The notes under the pieces are model-generated. The model worked only from the letters and a program-made list of their open reading frames with translations, was not told where the DNA came from and did not search any database. Shown here piece by piece: positions 20,944 to 30,777 of a stretch of 64,000 nucleotides of DNA (position 1 is the first letter of the stretch; the number at the start of each line of letters is the position of its first letter). The DNA is taken from positions 124,001-188,000 of the forward strand of contig PMSN01000009.1 in assembly GCA_003167555.1 (NCBI GenBank), in the 5' to 3' direction. This stretch comes from Spartobacteria bacterium (GTDB taxonomy: Bacteria; Verrucomicrobiota; Verrucomicrobiia; Chthoniobacterales; UBA10450). The position numbers and the translations under genes are program-made.

Positions 20944-21937
20944 GAAGCTCCGCCTGCGCGCCGGCGGGCGGCTTGAGCCCGAGCTTGCGATACGCGTTCG
21001 GCATCGCGACGCGGCCTTGCGGCGTTCGCTTAATGTAACCTTCCATGATCAAATACGGCTCGTTCACTTCCTCGAGTGTCCCCGCTTCCTCGCCGACCGC
21101 GACCGCGAGCGAGCTCAGGCCAACCGGGCCGCCGTTGAATTTATGGATCAACGTTTCGATGATCCGCTTGTCCCATTGATCGAAACCGTCGCGGTCGATC
21201 TCGAGCATGGTGAGCGCGCGGTCGGCCAACTCAGCGGTGATTTTTCCATCCGCTTTCACCTGCACGTAATCGCGCACCCAGCGAAGGAGGTTGTTCGCGG
21301 TCCGCGGCGTGCCCCGAGTGCGCGACGCGATCTCCGCCGCGCCGGCGCTGTCGATTTCCACCCCGAGCAACCCGGCGCTGCGCGTGATGATTTTGTGCAT
21401 CTCCTCCGCGCTGTAGTAATCGAGCCGCGCGGTCATTCCGAAGCGCGATCGCAACGGCGCGCTCACCATCCCCGCCCGCGTGGTCGCGCCGATGAGGGTG
21501 AACTTCGGCAATGGCAGCCGCAGACTCCGCGCCTGCGGCCCTTGATCGATGATGATGTCGAGCCGGTAATCCTCCATCGCGGGATAAAGATATTCTTCGA
21601 TCGTCGGCTGGAGCCGATGGATTTCGTCGATGAAAAGCACGTCGCCTCTTTCGAGACTCGTCAGCAACCCGGCCAGCTCCCCGGCCTTTTCGATCACCGG
21701 GCCGCTCGTGTTCTTCACGTTCACGCCCATCGCGTTTGCGATGATGTTGGCCAGCGTCGTTTTTCCCAAGCCGGGCGGGCCGCTCAGTAGGATATGCTCG
21801 AGCACGTCGCCGCGCTTTTTTGCCGCGGCCACAAGGAGCTCGAGACGTTCGCACACTTTCACCTGGCCGGTGAACTCGCTGAACATCGGCGGCCGCAGCG
21901 AAACTTCGAAAGCGGGATCAGGCTCGGGCGGTTTCAT
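20939..21937 (-). CDS. ruvB: Holliday junction branch migration ATPase RuvB
   Basis: Hexameric AAA+ motor that drives Holliday-junction branch migration with RuvA. 332 residues. Walker A is [13 protein letters not shown], Walker B is [10 protein letters not shown], sensor I is [10 protein letters not shown], and the C-terminal winged helix includes [24 protein letters not shown]. RuvA and RuvC are not nearby. The last codons (GAG CTT CTG TAG) run into a TGTAGCGGCGG repeat that supplies the stop. It follows the RsbW-like gene by seven bases. Confidence 0.97.
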   Translation of the reverse strand: MKPPEPDPAFEVSLRPPMFSEFTGQVKVCERLELLVAAAKKRGDVLEHILLSGPPGLGKTTLANIIANAMGVNVKNTSGPVIEKAGELAGLLTSLERGDVLFIDEIHRLQPTIEEYLYPAMEDYRLDIIIDQGPQARSLRLPLPKFTLIGATTRAGMVSAPLRSRFGMTARLDYYSAEEMHKIITRSAGLLGVEIDSAGAAEIASRTRGTPRTANNLLRWVRDYVQVKADGKITAELADRALTMLEIDRDGFDQWDKRIIETLIHKFNGGPVGLSSLAVAVGEEAGTLEEVNEPYLIMEGYIKRTPQGRVAMPNAYRKLGLKPPAGAQAELL

Positions 21938-21944
21938 GTTGTCG

Positions 21945-22349
21945 CTAGATTTCCAACTTCTTCGTCATGACCAGTTCGGTGCCGCGCGCTCTCAAGATGT
22001 AATCGACTTTGTCGAAGGCGTGCCGGATCAGGTGCATTCCGAGACCGCCCGGCTTGATCAAATCATGCGCGCGGCCTTGCATCCTGTGGCGTTTTGTTTG
22101 TTTGCCGTAGTCGCGCAGTCGCATCCGAATGCAATGGCGCAGACCTTCGAGCGACAGGGAAATCAATTGATCGTCCCGCAAATGATAGGCGTGGCGAATA
22201 ATGTTCGTGCAGGCCTCGTCTACTCCCAAGACCATGAACGTGCGTTCCTTTTCGGAAAATGGATACGCGTCGAGAAATTTTCTCACGAATTTCCGCATCG
22301 GCGCGAGATTGCCGGTGTGGCTGGAAAACTCGACCTTCTTTTTTTTCAT
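21945..22349 (-). CDS. RsbW-like anti-sigma/serine kinase (HATPase domain)
   Basis: 134 residues from [10 protein letters not shown]. It is a compact GHKL ATPase of the anti-sigma type: N-box [15 protein letters not shown] and G-box [19 protein letters not shown]. Proteins of this kind bind sigma factors or phosphorylate anti-sigma antagonists. No antagonist or sigma gene is adjacent, so its partner is unknown. The frame is open to 22508, but the upstream part is proline/glycine-rich junk. Stop lies seven bases before ruvB. Confidence 0.85.
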   Translation of the reverse strand: MKKKKVEFSSHTGNLAPMRKFVRKFLDAYPFSEKERTFMVLGVDEACTNIIRHAYHLRDDQLISLSLEGLRHCIRMRLRDYGKQTKRHRMQGRAHDLIKPGGLGMHLIRHAFDKVDYILRARGTELVMTKKLEI

Positions 22350-22444
22350 CAAACGAAGTGCAGGCTGAACATATGACGCAGTCCATTCAAGCGCAGAACC
22401 GAAATCTCGGTGGACAGCCGGAGCAAGCATAGCTCTCTTTCGCC

Positions 22445-23161
22445 ATGTGGAAATTACTGCCGGCCCTCCTCCTCCTGGCGGCGCCGGCTTTGGCCCAGGA
22501 AAACCCAAGCGCGTATGAAGCCTTGCGCGTCATCGGCACACAACTGAATCGCGACCTCGTCACCCGGGTCGTTTCCGTGACGGGCGTCGATGGCGAGCCC
22601 CAGCCGCGTTCCTGGAAGATTCTCGTGGCGGACCGCCGCGCACCGAACCACGTGCGGGAGATCATCGTCGAAGACAACAAGATCCTGTCCCAGCGGGACC
22701 CGAATCGTTCGGTCGCCGGTTCCACGGAAGGCGCCACGATCAACACCACGCGGCTCAATCTCGATTCGACCGGCGCTTACACAGTGGCGAGCCACACCGC
22801 GGAAACATCGCACGTCACTTTCACATTCGTAAGTTACACGCTCCGCACGGACGAGCGGGGCAACCCGGTTTGGATCGTCACGCTGGAGGACCGGTCGCGA
22901 AAGCCGCTGGGGACGATTCACATCAAGGCGAACGACGGCCGGGTCACGCGCGTCGAGGGCATGTATCAGGGGCGGAACATGGACCAGGTCGAGGATGAGC
23001 GCGACCAAGTCCAGAAGTCGGACACAGATGAAAACGAAGACGCCGACGAGAACATCGTGAAGAGAAAAATCAAAAAGCTCTTCTTCAAGACGAGGGATGA
23101 CGCGCACCGAATGTTCGAGCGCGTGCACCGCTCCTTCGTCGATTTCTTCAATCGCCGTTAA
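22445..23161 (+). CDS. Exported protein of unknown function
   Basis: 238 residues with a signal peptide (LLPALLLLAAPALAQ). The middle is beta-rich ('SWKILVADRRAPNHVREIIVEDNKI', 'TFTFVSYTLRTDERGNPVWIVTLEDRSRKPLGTIHI'). It ends with an acidic run (DEDERDQVQKSDTDENEDADE-like) followed by a basic, aromatic tail (KRKIKKLFFKTRDDAHRMFERVHRSFVDFFNRR). No family is recognised. It is divergent from the RsbW-like gene. Confidence 0.8.
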   Translation: MWKLLPALLLLAAPALAQENPSAYEALRVIGTQLNRDLVTRVVSVTGVDGEPQPRSWKILVADRRAPNHVREIIVEDNKILSQRDPNRSVAGSTEGATINTTRLNLDSTGAYTVASHTAETSHVTFTFVSYTLRTDERGNPVWIVTLEDRSRKPLGTIHIKANDGRVTRVEGMYQGRNMDQVEDERDQVQKSDTDENEDADENIVKRKIKKLFFKTRDDAHRMFERVHRSFVDFFNRR

Positions 23162-23186
23162 CGGAAAATCCTGCAAGATTGCAGGC

Positions 23187-24131
23187 ATGGAATCGAAAAA
23201 TATCTGGCCCTCGCTTCCCTTCCACGAATGGAAAGAGACGAGCGAAACACTGCACATGTGGACGCAGATCGTCGGGAAGATCCGGCTTGCGCTCACGCCG
23301 TGGACGAATCATTCCTGGCACGTCACGCTCTATCTCACCGCGCGCGGCCTAACGACCTCTCCGATCCCATTCGGAACACGTGTCTTTGAAATCCGATTCG
23401 ATTTCGTCTCGCACGAGCTGCGATTGCTCACGAGCGATGGCGGGATGAAGGTAATTCCGCTCGTGCCGCAGAGCGTGGCGCAGTTTTACCGCGCCGTCAC
23501 GGGCGCTTTGCGCGAGCTGGGCATCGAGGCCCACTTCTCCACGACTCCGAACGAAGTGCAGGACGCAATCCCATTCGAGCAGGACAACAAACACGCCGCC
23601 TACGATCCTGAATACGCGAACCGTTTCTGGCGCGCGCTCCTGCAAAGCGACCGCGTCTTCAAGGAATTCCGCGCGGACTTTTGCGGTAAATGCAGCCCCG
23701 TCCATTTTTTCTGGGGCAGCTTCGATCTCGCTGTGACGCGCTTTTCCGGCCGGCCCGCGCCACAACATCCCGGCGGCGTGCCGCACCTGCCCGATTCCGT
23801 CGCACGCGAAGCCTATTCGCATGAAGTGAGCAGCCTCGGCTTCTGGCCCGGCAACGCGCTGATGCCGGACCCCATTTTTTATTCCTATGCGTATCCGGAA
23901 CCGAAAGGAGTTCCGGAGGCAAAAGTGAATCCAACAGCGGCGAGCTACAACGCGCAGCTCAAGGAATTCGTGCTGCCTTACGAGGCGGTTCGCACCGCCG
24001 CCGCGCCCGACGAAGCGCTGCTGGCTTTCGCGCGGAGCACCTACGATGCGGCTTCGACTCTCGGCGGTTGGGACCGGGCCGCCCTCGTGGAAATCAAACC
24101 CGACTTGCATTCCCATCGGCGAACCTCGTAA
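23187..24131 (+). CDS. DUF5996 family protein
   Basis: 314 residues from MESKNIWPSLPFHEWKET. The opening (W..LP...W..T..TLH.w.QIvGKvrLaL.P..NHwWhv.LYvt.rGLtT), with WHVTLYLTARGLTTSPIP and FEIRFDFVSHEL, and the block CGKCSPVHFFWGSFDLAVTRFSGRPAP, is the standard DUF5996 signature. The biochemical role is unknown. The next gene, an AraC regulator, begins nine bases later and may be made with it. Confidence 0.9.
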   Translation: MESKNIWPSLPFHEWKETSETLHMWTQIVGKIRLALTPWTNHSWHVTLYLTARGLTTSPIPFGTRVFEIRFDFVSHELRLLTSDGGMKVIPLVPQSVAQFYRAVTGALRELGIEAHFSTTPNEVQDAIPFEQDNKHAAYDPEYANRFWRALLQSDRVFKEFRADFCGKCSPVHFFWGSFDLAVTRFSGRPAPQHPGGVPHLPDSVAREAYSHEVSSLGFWPGNALMPDPIFYSYAYPEPKGVPEAKVNPTAASYNAQLKEFVLPYEAVRTAAAPDEALLAFARSTYDAASTLGGWDRAALVEIKPDLHSHRRTS

Positions 24132-24140
24132 GTTCGCGCG

Positions 24141-25079
24141 ATGATTTCGATCGACGAGGCGGTCGCGGAACGCGGCGCGTGGCGGAATGTGCCCCAAGGC
24201 TGGCGGCAACTCTATGGCGACTTCGAACGTCTCGGCGTCAGCATCGAATGGCATGATTTCCGGACGGAGCGTCCGCTCGATTGGGGACGAAGCTTTCATC
24301 CGCACAGCGTGGAGTTCTGTCTGAACGTGGATGGCCGCGGCGCGGTCGGTAGCCGTTCCCAAACCGATTACGTCGCCGGCACCGCCGGTTTTTATGCGCC
24401 GGCCGACCAGGCGTTGCAGGCCTCACGCGAGGCGCGCGATCATCACCAGTTCGTGACCCTCGAATTTTCCCGCGCGCATTTGCAGGAGCAACTCGTGGAT
24501 TGCGAAGCCGATTTGGACGCGCAGCTTCGCGCGGCGGTTTTCCCGGAGCGCGAACGTTCGATCGTCTCCGCCGTCCAGCCGATGTCGCTCGCGCAACAGA
24601 ATCTTGTCACGAGCCTGCTTCATCCGCCGGTCGCAAAAGCGGCGCAAAGCCTCTGGTATCAAAGCAAGGCGCTCGAATTGATGGCGCACTTTCTTTTCAC
24701 GCCGAAAGATCCCGAATTCTTTTGTATGCGGCAGAAGCGCGTCGCCCGCGACCGCGTTGCGCGGACGAAGGAGCTGCTCGCGCGCGATCTCGCGCAACCG
24801 CCCACCCTCGAAATGCTGGGGCGCGAAGTCGGGTGCAGCCCGTTTTATCTGAGCCGGATTTTTTCGAAAGAAGTCGGCCTCACCATTCCGCAGTTCCTGC
24901 GCAAGCTGCGGATGGAACGTGCCGCCGAACTTTTGCGTGGTGGAAAACACAACGTCACAGAAGCCGCGACCGAAGTGGGCTACGCGAGCCTGAGCCATTT
25001 CAGCAAGGCGTTTTGCGAAACGATCGGCTGCTGCCCGGTGCTTTATCCGATGGCGAAGAACGTCATCATCCCGCGCTAA
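24141..25079 (+). CDS. AraC family transcriptional regulator
   Basis: 312 residues. The C-terminal 100 residues contain two helix-turn-helix units: TLEMLGREVGCSPFYLSRIFSKEVGLTIPQFLRKLRMERAAELLR and VTEAATEVGYASLSHFSKAFCETIGCCP. The N-terminal half is a beta-rich sensing domain (SFHPHSVEFCLNVDGRG...). Its target cannot be read; the tightly linked DUF5996 gene or the nuo block behind it are candidates by position. Confidence 0.92.
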   Translation: MISIDEAVAERGAWRNVPQGWRQLYGDFERLGVSIEWHDFRTERPLDWGRSFHPHSVEFCLNVDGRGAVGSRSQTDYVAGTAGFYAPADQALQASREARDHHQFVTLEFSRAHLQEQLVDCEADLDAQLRAAVFPERERSIVSAVQPMSLAQQNLVTSLLHPPVAKAAQSLWYQSKALELMAHFLFTPKDPEFFCMRQKRVARDRVARTKELLARDLAQPPTLEMLGREVGCSPFYLSRIFSKEVGLTIPQFLRKLRMERAAELLRGGKHNVTEAATEVGYASLSHFSKAFCETIGCCPVLYPMAKNVIIPR

Positions 25080-25101
25080 TTCCCTCACTGCCAGCGCCGC
25101 C

Positions 25102-25129
25102 AATCCAAAATCGAAAATCCGAAATCGAT
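25102..25129. repeat. AATC-type heptamer array upstream of nuoJ
   Basis: Four tandem 7-mers: AATCCAA, AATCGAA, AATCCGA, AATCGAT. The array ends two bases before the nuoJ ATG at 25132, taking the place of a Shine-Dalgarno box. Same family as the arrays at the mutL and GT9 starts. Confidence 0.9.
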
Positions 25130-25131
25130 AG

Positions 25132-25635
25132 ATGTCGCCCATTCTTTTTTGGCTCTTCGCTTTCGTGATGCTGGTTTTCGGCGCGGCCGTCGTGATCAAT
25201 CGCAATCCGATCGCGAGCGCGCTCAGTCTTGTTGTTTGCTTCATGGGCCTCTCGGCACTCTTCATCTCGCTCGACGCCTTCTTCATCGGCATCATTCAGG
25301 TGCTCGTCTACGCCGGCGCAGTCATGGTGCTCTTTCTCTTCATCATCATGCTGCTCGATTTGCGCGTGGAAGAGCGCCGTAAAATCAATCTCGTCGCTTT
25401 CGTCGGCGGACTCGCGGTGGCGTTTGCGCTTTTTGTGCAAATCTGTTTTGTCGTCGATCAATTGGGCGCAGCCAAGCAGGCTTTCCCTTCCCTGCGCGCG
25501 GCGAAGATGGACGACGTCCACAATGTCGGCCTTCTTCTTTTCACGAATTACAATCTGCCATTTCAAATCATCGGCGTGCTGGTCCTGGTCGCGACGATCG
25601 GCGTCGTCGTCCTGAGCAAACGCGAGCTTCGTTGA
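25132..25635 (+). CDS. nuoJ: NADH-quinone oxidoreductase subunit J
   Basis: 167 residues with five membrane helices. The conserved third-helix region ([25 protein letters not shown]) is the NuoJ pi-bulge region of complex I. It is first in a nuoJKLMN run; nuoA-I, which normally precede it, are absent, and the gene instead follows an AraC regulator and a heptamer array. Confidence 0.95.
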   Translation: MSPILFWLFAFVMLVFGAAVVINRNPIASALSLVVCFMGLSALFISLDAFFIGIIQVLVYAGAVMVLFLFIIMLLDLRVEERRKINLVAFVGGLAVAFALFVQICFVVDQLGAAKQAFPSLRAAKMDDVHNVGLLLFTNYNLPFQIIGVLVLVATIGVVVLSKRELR

Positions 25636-25637
25636 GC

Positions 25638-25958
25638 ATGGTGACGCTGGGCCAATATCTGATCGTCAGCGGATTGCTTTTCACGATCGGTTTCGCCGGC
25701 GTGCTGTTGCGGCGCAACATCATCATTATTTTCATGTCGCTCGAGCTGATGTTGAACGCGGCCAATCTTTCACTCGTCGCCTTTTCGCGCTTCCGCCTCG
25801 GCGTGGACGGAATGCCGAATTACAACGCGCAGGTCTTCGTTTTCTTCATCATCACCGTCGCGGCTGCCGAAGTCGCGGTGGGTCTCGCCATCATCGTGGC
25901 GCTTTATCGCGCGCGTCAGACGACTCACGTCGAAGACATCAACAGTTTGAAGTTCTGA
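25638..25958 (+). CDS. nuoK: NADH-quinone oxidoreductase subunit K
   Basis: 106 residues, three membrane helices. The helix-2 glutamate lies in [19 protein letters not shown], and the helix-3 one in [17 protein letters not shown]. It is the MrpC-like antiporter-linked subunit. I used ATG 25638, two bases after nuoJ ends; TTG 25632 would overlap it. Confidence 0.95.
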   Translation: MVTLGQYLIVSGLLFTIGFAGVLLRRNIIIIFMSLELMLNAANLSLVAFSRFRLGVDGMPNYNAQVFVFFIITVAAAEVAVGLAIIVALYRARQTTHVEDINSLKF

Positions 25959-25967
25959 CGCGCCAAA

Positions 25968-27764
25968 ATGATCAGCAGCCTACCCTGGTATATTTTGCTC
26001 CTGCCGCTCGCCGCTGCAGTTGCGATCGTTTTGCTGACGCGATCCTGGCCACGCCTTAGCAGCTCCATCTCGGTCGCGGCAGTGCTCGGCAGTTTTGTTT
26101 GCAGCTGTTTCGTTTTCGTCCAACCGGACATCCGCGCGCTTGAGCTGACCTGGATCGACGTTCGGCCTCTTCTCTACGTCCCGCTGGGATTCGTGCTCGA
26201 TGAGCTGAGCAAAACGATGCTCGTGCTCGTCTCCGGCATCGGCGCGCTCATCCACATCTACTCGTTAGGCTACATGCGCGAGGACGACGGCAACTCCCGC
26301 TACTTCGCGTCGCTCTCGTTCTTCATGTTCTCGATGCTCGGCATCGTGCTCTCGAACAATTTCGTGATGATGTTCATCTTCTGGGAACTGGTCGGCGTCA
26401 GCTCCTACCTGCTGATTGGTCATTGGTTCGAGCGCGACACCGCGGCGGAGGCGGCGAAGAAAGCGTTCCTGACCAATCGCATCGGCGACTTCGGATTCAT
26501 GCTCGGAATCCTGATGGCCTGGACGGCGACCGGCACCGTTGTCTTTTCCGAGATGAGTCATCAGCTCGGCCGAATCACGAGTTATCCCGGTTACCTCACG
26601 GTCTCGGCGCTGCTGATCTTTTGCGGCGCGGTGGGAAAGTCCGCGCAATTTCCGCTGCACGTCTGGCTGCCGGACGCGATGGAAGGTCCGACACCGATCT
26701 CCGCGTTGATCCACGCCGCGACGATGGTGGCGGCCGGCGTTTACATGCTGGTGCGCGTCGGCTTTCTCGTCGAAGCCTCACCGCACGCGCTCTCAATCAT
26801 CGCCTGGATCGGAACGATCACCGCCGTGATGGCCGCGCTCATCGCGACGCAACAAAACGACATCAAACGCATCCTCGCCTACTCGACGATCTCGCAGCTC
26901 GGCTACATGGTCATGGCCGTAGGACTGGCATCGGGCCAGGCGGCGATGTTCCATTTGTTCACGCACGCCTTTTTCAAGGCGCTCCTTTTCCTCGGCGCCG
27001 GCTCGATCATCGTCATGCTCCATCACGAGCAAAACATTTGGAAAATGGGCGGACTCGCCGGCCGTCTCGGAATCACCTTTCTCACCTTCATGGTCGGCAC
27101 GCTCGCGCTGATTGGGTTCCCGCCATTCAGCGGATTCTTCAGCAAAGACGCCATCCTTGCGCTCGCTCATGAAAAAAATTCGGCGATATTTTGGCTCGCG
27201 CTTTTCACGGCGTTTCTCACCGCGTTTTACATGTTGCGCCTCGTCGTCGTGGTTTTTTTCGGCCGGCCGCGCAGCGATCAAGCCCGCGCCGGGCGGGAAG
27301 CGCCGTGGGTGATGATCGGGCCGCTGATACTTCTTGCGCTGCCGGCTTTCGCGTCCGGTTTCAATTTCTTCGCGAAGATTTTTGTCCAGTTGCCCGGTGA
27401 AACGGAAGCCGGTTGGCTCATTCCGGGAATGGCCCTCGGCGCGACGCTCACCGGCGTCATTCTCGCGATCGTCCTTTACCGCGGCCGCGAAACCGATCCG
27501 GTAAATTTCGCTCCGTTTCGAAATCGTTTTTACTTCGATGAGATCTACGCTTTTCTGATCGCCGCCACGCAGGGCGCCCTCTCGAAAATCTCCGCGTTCC
27601 TCGATCGCTGGGTCCTCGATGCCGGTTTCGTCCGCGGCACGAGCACGGCCACCTGGGGCGTGGGCTCGTTGCTCAGGCTCCTCCAAGTCGGAAACCTTCA
27701 GGCGTATTCGTTTCTCTTCGGATTGGGAATCGTCGTCCTGATTTACTTCACGCTTTTCAAGTGA
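25968..27764 (+). CDS. nuoL: NADH-quinone oxidoreductase subunit L
   Basis: 598 residues, antiporter-like proton-pumping subunit with about 14-16 helices. The key signature is FWELVGVSSYLLIGHWF (helix-5 Glu), HVWLPDAMEGPTPISALIHAATMVAAGVYMLVR, and the lysine-bearing FLTHAFFKALLFLGAGSIIV. The C-terminal amphipathic arm (NRFYFDEIYAFLIAATQGALSKISAFLDRWVLD) is present, so it is the complete NuoL. Its stop overlaps nuoM by four bases. Confidence 0.96.
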   Translation: MISSLPWYILLLPLAAAVAIVLLTRSWPRLSSSISVAAVLGSFVCSCFVFVQPDIRALELTWIDVRPLLYVPLGFVLDELSKTMLVLVSGIGALIHIYSLGYMREDDGNSRYFASLSFFMFSMLGIVLSNNFVMMFIFWELVGVSSYLLIGHWFERDTAAEAAKKAFLTNRIGDFGFMLGILMAWTATGTVVFSEMSHQLGRITSYPGYLTVSALLIFCGAVGKSAQFPLHVWLPDAMEGPTPISALIHAATMVAAGVYMLVRVGFLVEASPHALSIIAWIGTITAVMAALIATQQNDIKRILAYSTISQLGYMVMAVGLASGQAAMFHLFTHAFFKALLFLGAGSIIVMLHHEQNIWKMGGLAGRLGITFLTFMVGTLALIGFPPFSGFFSKDAILALAHEKNSAIFWLALFTAFLTAFYMLRLVVVVFFGRPRSDQARAGREAPWVMIGPLILLALPAFASGFNFFAKIFVQLPGETEAGWLIPGMALGATLTGVILAIVLYRGRETDPVNFAPFRNRFYFDEIYAFLIAATQGALSKISAFLDRWVLDAGFVRGTSTATWGVGSLLRLLQVGNLQAYSFLFGLGIVVLIYFTLFK

Positions 27765-29242
27765 TCTTACCCTTTATCGTCTTCTGTCCGATTGTGGCCG
27801 CCCTCGCGATTTTGTGCGGCGCGCCCGCTCGTCGCACCGCGCTGTGGGCCGCGGGCTTTACCCTTGCCGCGACGCTGCTCGTGTATTTCGAATTCGACGC
27901 CGGCCGGCGCGGCTTCGATTTCGTCGTCTCCTATCCGATCAGCGATGCCTGGCGGCTCAATTTCACGCTCGGCGTCGATGGCTTGAGCCTCATCATGCTG
28001 CTGCTCACGGCGATCGTCACCTTCGCCGCGATCTGGTTCACCGGGCCAATCGCCACGCACGAACACGCGTTCCATGCGTGTCTTCTCCTCATCGCGGGCG
28101 GCGCACTCGGCGCGTTCGCTTCGCTCGATCTCTTTTTCTTCTACGCCTTTCACGAGCTGGCGCTGATCCCCACTTTTCTTCTCATCGGAATCTGGGGCAC
28201 CGGCAATCGTCATGCGGCCGCCTGGAAGATTACGATCTATCTCGCCACCGGCAGCTTCATCCTTCTGCTCGGTTTGATCATGCTTTATCGAAGCGTCCCG
28301 GACGGGGCGCGCAGCTTCGATATTCGCGCGCTCCAAAAAGCAGCGGCGCTCGGAATGATTCCAACGGACGCGCAAGGGACCATCTTCCTCGTGCTCCTGA
28401 TCGGTTTCGGAATTCTCGTTTCGCTTTTCCCATTTCATACCTGGGCTCCCGAGGCGTACGCCTCCGCCCCCGCCCCCGCCGCGATGCTGCACGCCGGCGT
28501 CCTCAAGAAATTCGGGCTTTACGGATTGCTGCGCGTCGCGATCCCGCTTCTGCCGCAAGGCGCGCAGCAATGGACCACGCTTTTGCTCGTGCTCCTTCTC
28601 GGCAACATCATTTACATCGGGCTGGTCACGATCGCGCAGAAGCGTCTCGACTGGATGCTCGGCTATTCGAGCGTCATGCACATGGGTTACATCTTTCTCG
28701 GGATCGCCAGCGGCACTCTGCTCGGAATGAATGGCGCCGCCGTCCTGATTTTCGCGCACGGAATTTCGATCGCGTTGCTCTTCGGCATCGCCGGAGAAAT
28801 TCGGCAGCGCACCGGCACGTTGTTGCTCAGCGACCTCGGCGGGCTCGGAAAGATAATGCCGCGAGCCGGACTCGCGTTTGGTCTGGCCGCGTTCGCATCG
28901 ATCGGTCTGCCGGGGTTCGCGAATTTTGCCGGCGAAGTGATGGTCCTCTTCGGCGCGTTCCGCAACGGCGCCGAACCATATCGGTTCCACATCTTCCAGA
29001 TCGCGACCGTGCTCGCGCTCTGGGGTGTCGTGATCTCGGCGGTCTACATGCTGCGGGCCTATCGCAAGGTATTCATGGGAGCCATGCCTGAAAACTGGAG
29101 CGGCGTCACGGATTTGCGCCGGAGCCTGCACGTGCCGATCGGGCTTCTCGTCGCGGTAACGCTTTGGTTCGGGTTCTTCCCGCAATCCCTTGTCCGGATC
29201 GTTTCGCCCACCTTCAAAAGTTATTTCACCCAGAAACCATGA
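27761..29242 (+). CDS. nuoM: NADH-quinone oxidoreductase subunit M
   Basis: 493 residues from GTG 27761, overlapping the nuoL stop (GTGA). NuoM marks: FFYAFHELALIPTFLLIGIWG, PFHTWAPEAYASAPAPAAMLHAGVLKKFGLYGLLRV, and SSVMHMGYIFLGIA. Fourteen helices are expected and the hydrophobic pattern agrees. It pumps protons within the membrane arm. Confidence 0.96.
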   Translation: MILPFIVFCPIVAALAILCGAPARRTALWAAGFTLAATLLVYFEFDAGRRGFDFVVSYPISDAWRLNFTLGVDGLSLIMLLLTAIVTFAAIWFTGPIATHEHAFHACLLLIAGGALGAFASLDLFFFYAFHELALIPTFLLIGIWGTGNRHAAAWKITIYLATGSFILLLGLIMLYRSVPDGARSFDIRALQKAAALGMIPTDAQGTIFLVLLIGFGILVSLFPFHTWAPEAYASAPAPAAMLHAGVLKKFGLYGLLRVAIPLLPQGAQQWTTLLLVLLLGNIIYIGLVTIAQKRLDWMLGYSSVMHMGYIFLGIASGTLLGMNGAAVLIFAHGISIALLFGIAGEIRQRTGTLLLSDLGGLGKIMPRAGLAFGLAAFASIGLPGFANFAGEVMVLFGAFRNGAEPYRFHIFQIATVLALWGVVISAVYMLRAYRKVFMGAMPENWSGVTDLRRSLHVPIGLLVAVTLWFGFFPQSLVRIVSPTFKSYFTQKP

Positions 29243-30663
29243 CGATCGGCGCTCCTATTCTCGAAGTTGAAGTGCTCGTCATCGGCTTGTTTGTGCTGAT
29301 GGTCGAAGCGTTCTTCGAGCGGATCGATAAACGGACGCTGGCTTTCGCTGCCATCTTCGGTCTCGCGGCCGTTCTCGCCGCCAGTTTCTTTCTCGCGCCC
29401 GCGCCCACGGACGTTGCGACCACGGGCTTCTGGAGTTTCTACACGGCCGATCTGCTCGCGATCTTTTTCAAACGCTTCGCTCTCGTCACAACCATCCTCG
29501 TTCTCGTCATGATGGTCGATTACGCACCGGTCGTTAGGCAATCAGTCCACGGCACGACGCATCAATCCGGTCTCGGAGAATTTTTCGCGCTGCCGATTTT
29601 CACCTGCGTCGGATTGATGTGGATGGCGTCGGCGATCGACTTCGTCATGATCTTCGTCTCGCTCGAGCTGGTGACGATGTCGTTCTACGTGCTGGTTAGT
29701 TTCACCCGGCGCAATCCCGCTACGCTCGAAGCCGGCGTGAAATATTTGATCCTGAGCGCGCTCTCCACGGGCTTTCTGGTTTACGGCATCACCTGGATTT
29801 TCGGCGTGACCGGCGAGACGAATCTGGCGCGCGTCACGGCGGTGCTGGCCGATCCCGCGCTCGAAAGCGGGCCCGCGCTCTTCGGCATGGTGCTGGTGCT
29901 GGTCGCGCTCGGATTCAAGATCGCCGCGGTTCCATTCCAAATGTGGGTGCCGGATGTTTATCAAGGCGCTCCGACACCGGTGACCGCGTTTCTTTCCGTC
30001 GGCTCGAAGGCCGCGGGCTTCGTCGTCCTCCTCCGCGTGCTCCAACCATTTTTCATGATGCCGCAAATGGTGAAAGCGCTCACGATCATCGCGCTCCTCA
30101 CGCTCCTTTACGGAAATCTGGCAGCGCTCCCGCAAACCAATTTGAAGCGTCTGCTCGCGTATTCGAGCATCGCGCACGCGGGTTATTTGCTCATCGGCGT
30201 CGTCTCTTTCGCGGGCGAGGCGGTCGCTTATTACCTCGTCGCGTATCTCCTCATGACGCTGCTCAGCTTCGCGGTGCTGGTGGTGGTGGCGAATCAGACC
30301 GGCGACAACATTGAAGACTTCAGCGGCCTCGCGAAGCGCTCACCCTTTCTCGCTTTCGCCATGCTTGTCGCGATGGCTTCACTCGCCGGCGTTCCATTCA
30401 CCGCCGGATTTCTCGGTAAGTTTTACATTTTCGACGCAGCGCTGCGGCAGCATCAAACCACGCTGGTCGTGGTCGGTGTGATCACCGTCGCGTGTGGGTT
30501 TTACTACTATCTCAAAGTGGTGCGCGCGATGTATTGGGACGGCTCGTCGATCGATGCGCCCGTGCCGGTGAGCCGCTTGTCGCGCGTCACGATGACGGCG
30601 ATGATGGTTGCTATCGTAGTGCTCGGCGTTTATCCCCAGCCGATTCTGAATGCGTTGAAGTAG
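29239..30663 (+). CDS. nuoN: NADH-quinone oxidoreductase subunit N
   Basis: 474 residues from ATG 29239, which overlaps the nuoM stop by four bases. The third antiporter-like subunit: VSLELVTMSFYVLVSFTRRNPATLEAGVKYLILSALSTGFLVYG, QMWVPDVYQGAPTPVTAFLSVGSKAAGFVVLLRV and SSIAHAGYLLIGVV are typical. The longer open frame from 29164 overlaps nuoM out of frame and is rejected. It ends the nuo block; a long inverted repeat follows. Confidence 0.95.
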   Translation: MTIGAPILEVEVLVIGLFVLMVEAFFERIDKRTLAFAAIFGLAAVLAASFFLAPAPTDVATTGFWSFYTADLLAIFFKRFALVTTILVLVMMVDYAPVVRQSVHGTTHQSGLGEFFALPIFTCVGLMWMASAIDFVMIFVSLELVTMSFYVLVSFTRRNPATLEAGVKYLILSALSTGFLVYGITWIFGVTGETNLARVTAVLADPALESGPALFGMVLVLVALGFKIAAVPFQMWVPDVYQGAPTPVTAFLSVGSKAAGFVVLLRVLQPFFMMPQMVKALTIIALLTLLYGNLAALPQTNLKRLLAYSSIAHAGYLLIGVVSFAGEAVAYYLVAYLLMTLLSFAVLVVVANQTGDNIEDFSGLAKRSPFLAFAMLVAMASLAGVPFTAGFLGKFYIFDAALRQHQTTLVVVGVITVACGFYYYLKVVRAMYWDGSSIDAPVPVSRLSRVTMTAMMVAIVVLGVYPQPILNALK

Positions 30664-30680
30664 TCAGCGCTAATCTACGA

Positions 30681-30764
30681 TTAACCGCGGATTACGCGGA
30701 TAACACGGATAGGAATCAGAAATCCCTTTCCCCATCAGTCTAAATCCGCGTAATCCGCGGTTAA
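30681..30764. repeat. Inverted repeat with TTAACCGCGGATTACGCGGA arms
   Basis: Arms at 30681-30701 and 30743-30764 pair exactly over about 21 bases; the left side continues with a second partial unit (TAACACGGAT). It sits between the convergent nuoN and HNH genes, 17 and 13 bases from their stops, so it could terminate both. The CCGCGGATTACGCGGAT core is a repeat type seen between genes of many soil bacteria. Confidence 0.88.
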
Positions 30765-30777
30765 AAAACTCCCCGTT

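Noticed and set aside
26793-27686. Minus-strand 297-residue frame
   Set aside because: Antisense of nuoL for the same reason.
27767-29185. Minus-strand 472-residue frame
   Set aside because: Antisense of nuoM; charged, low-complexity sequence typical of the complement of membrane helices.
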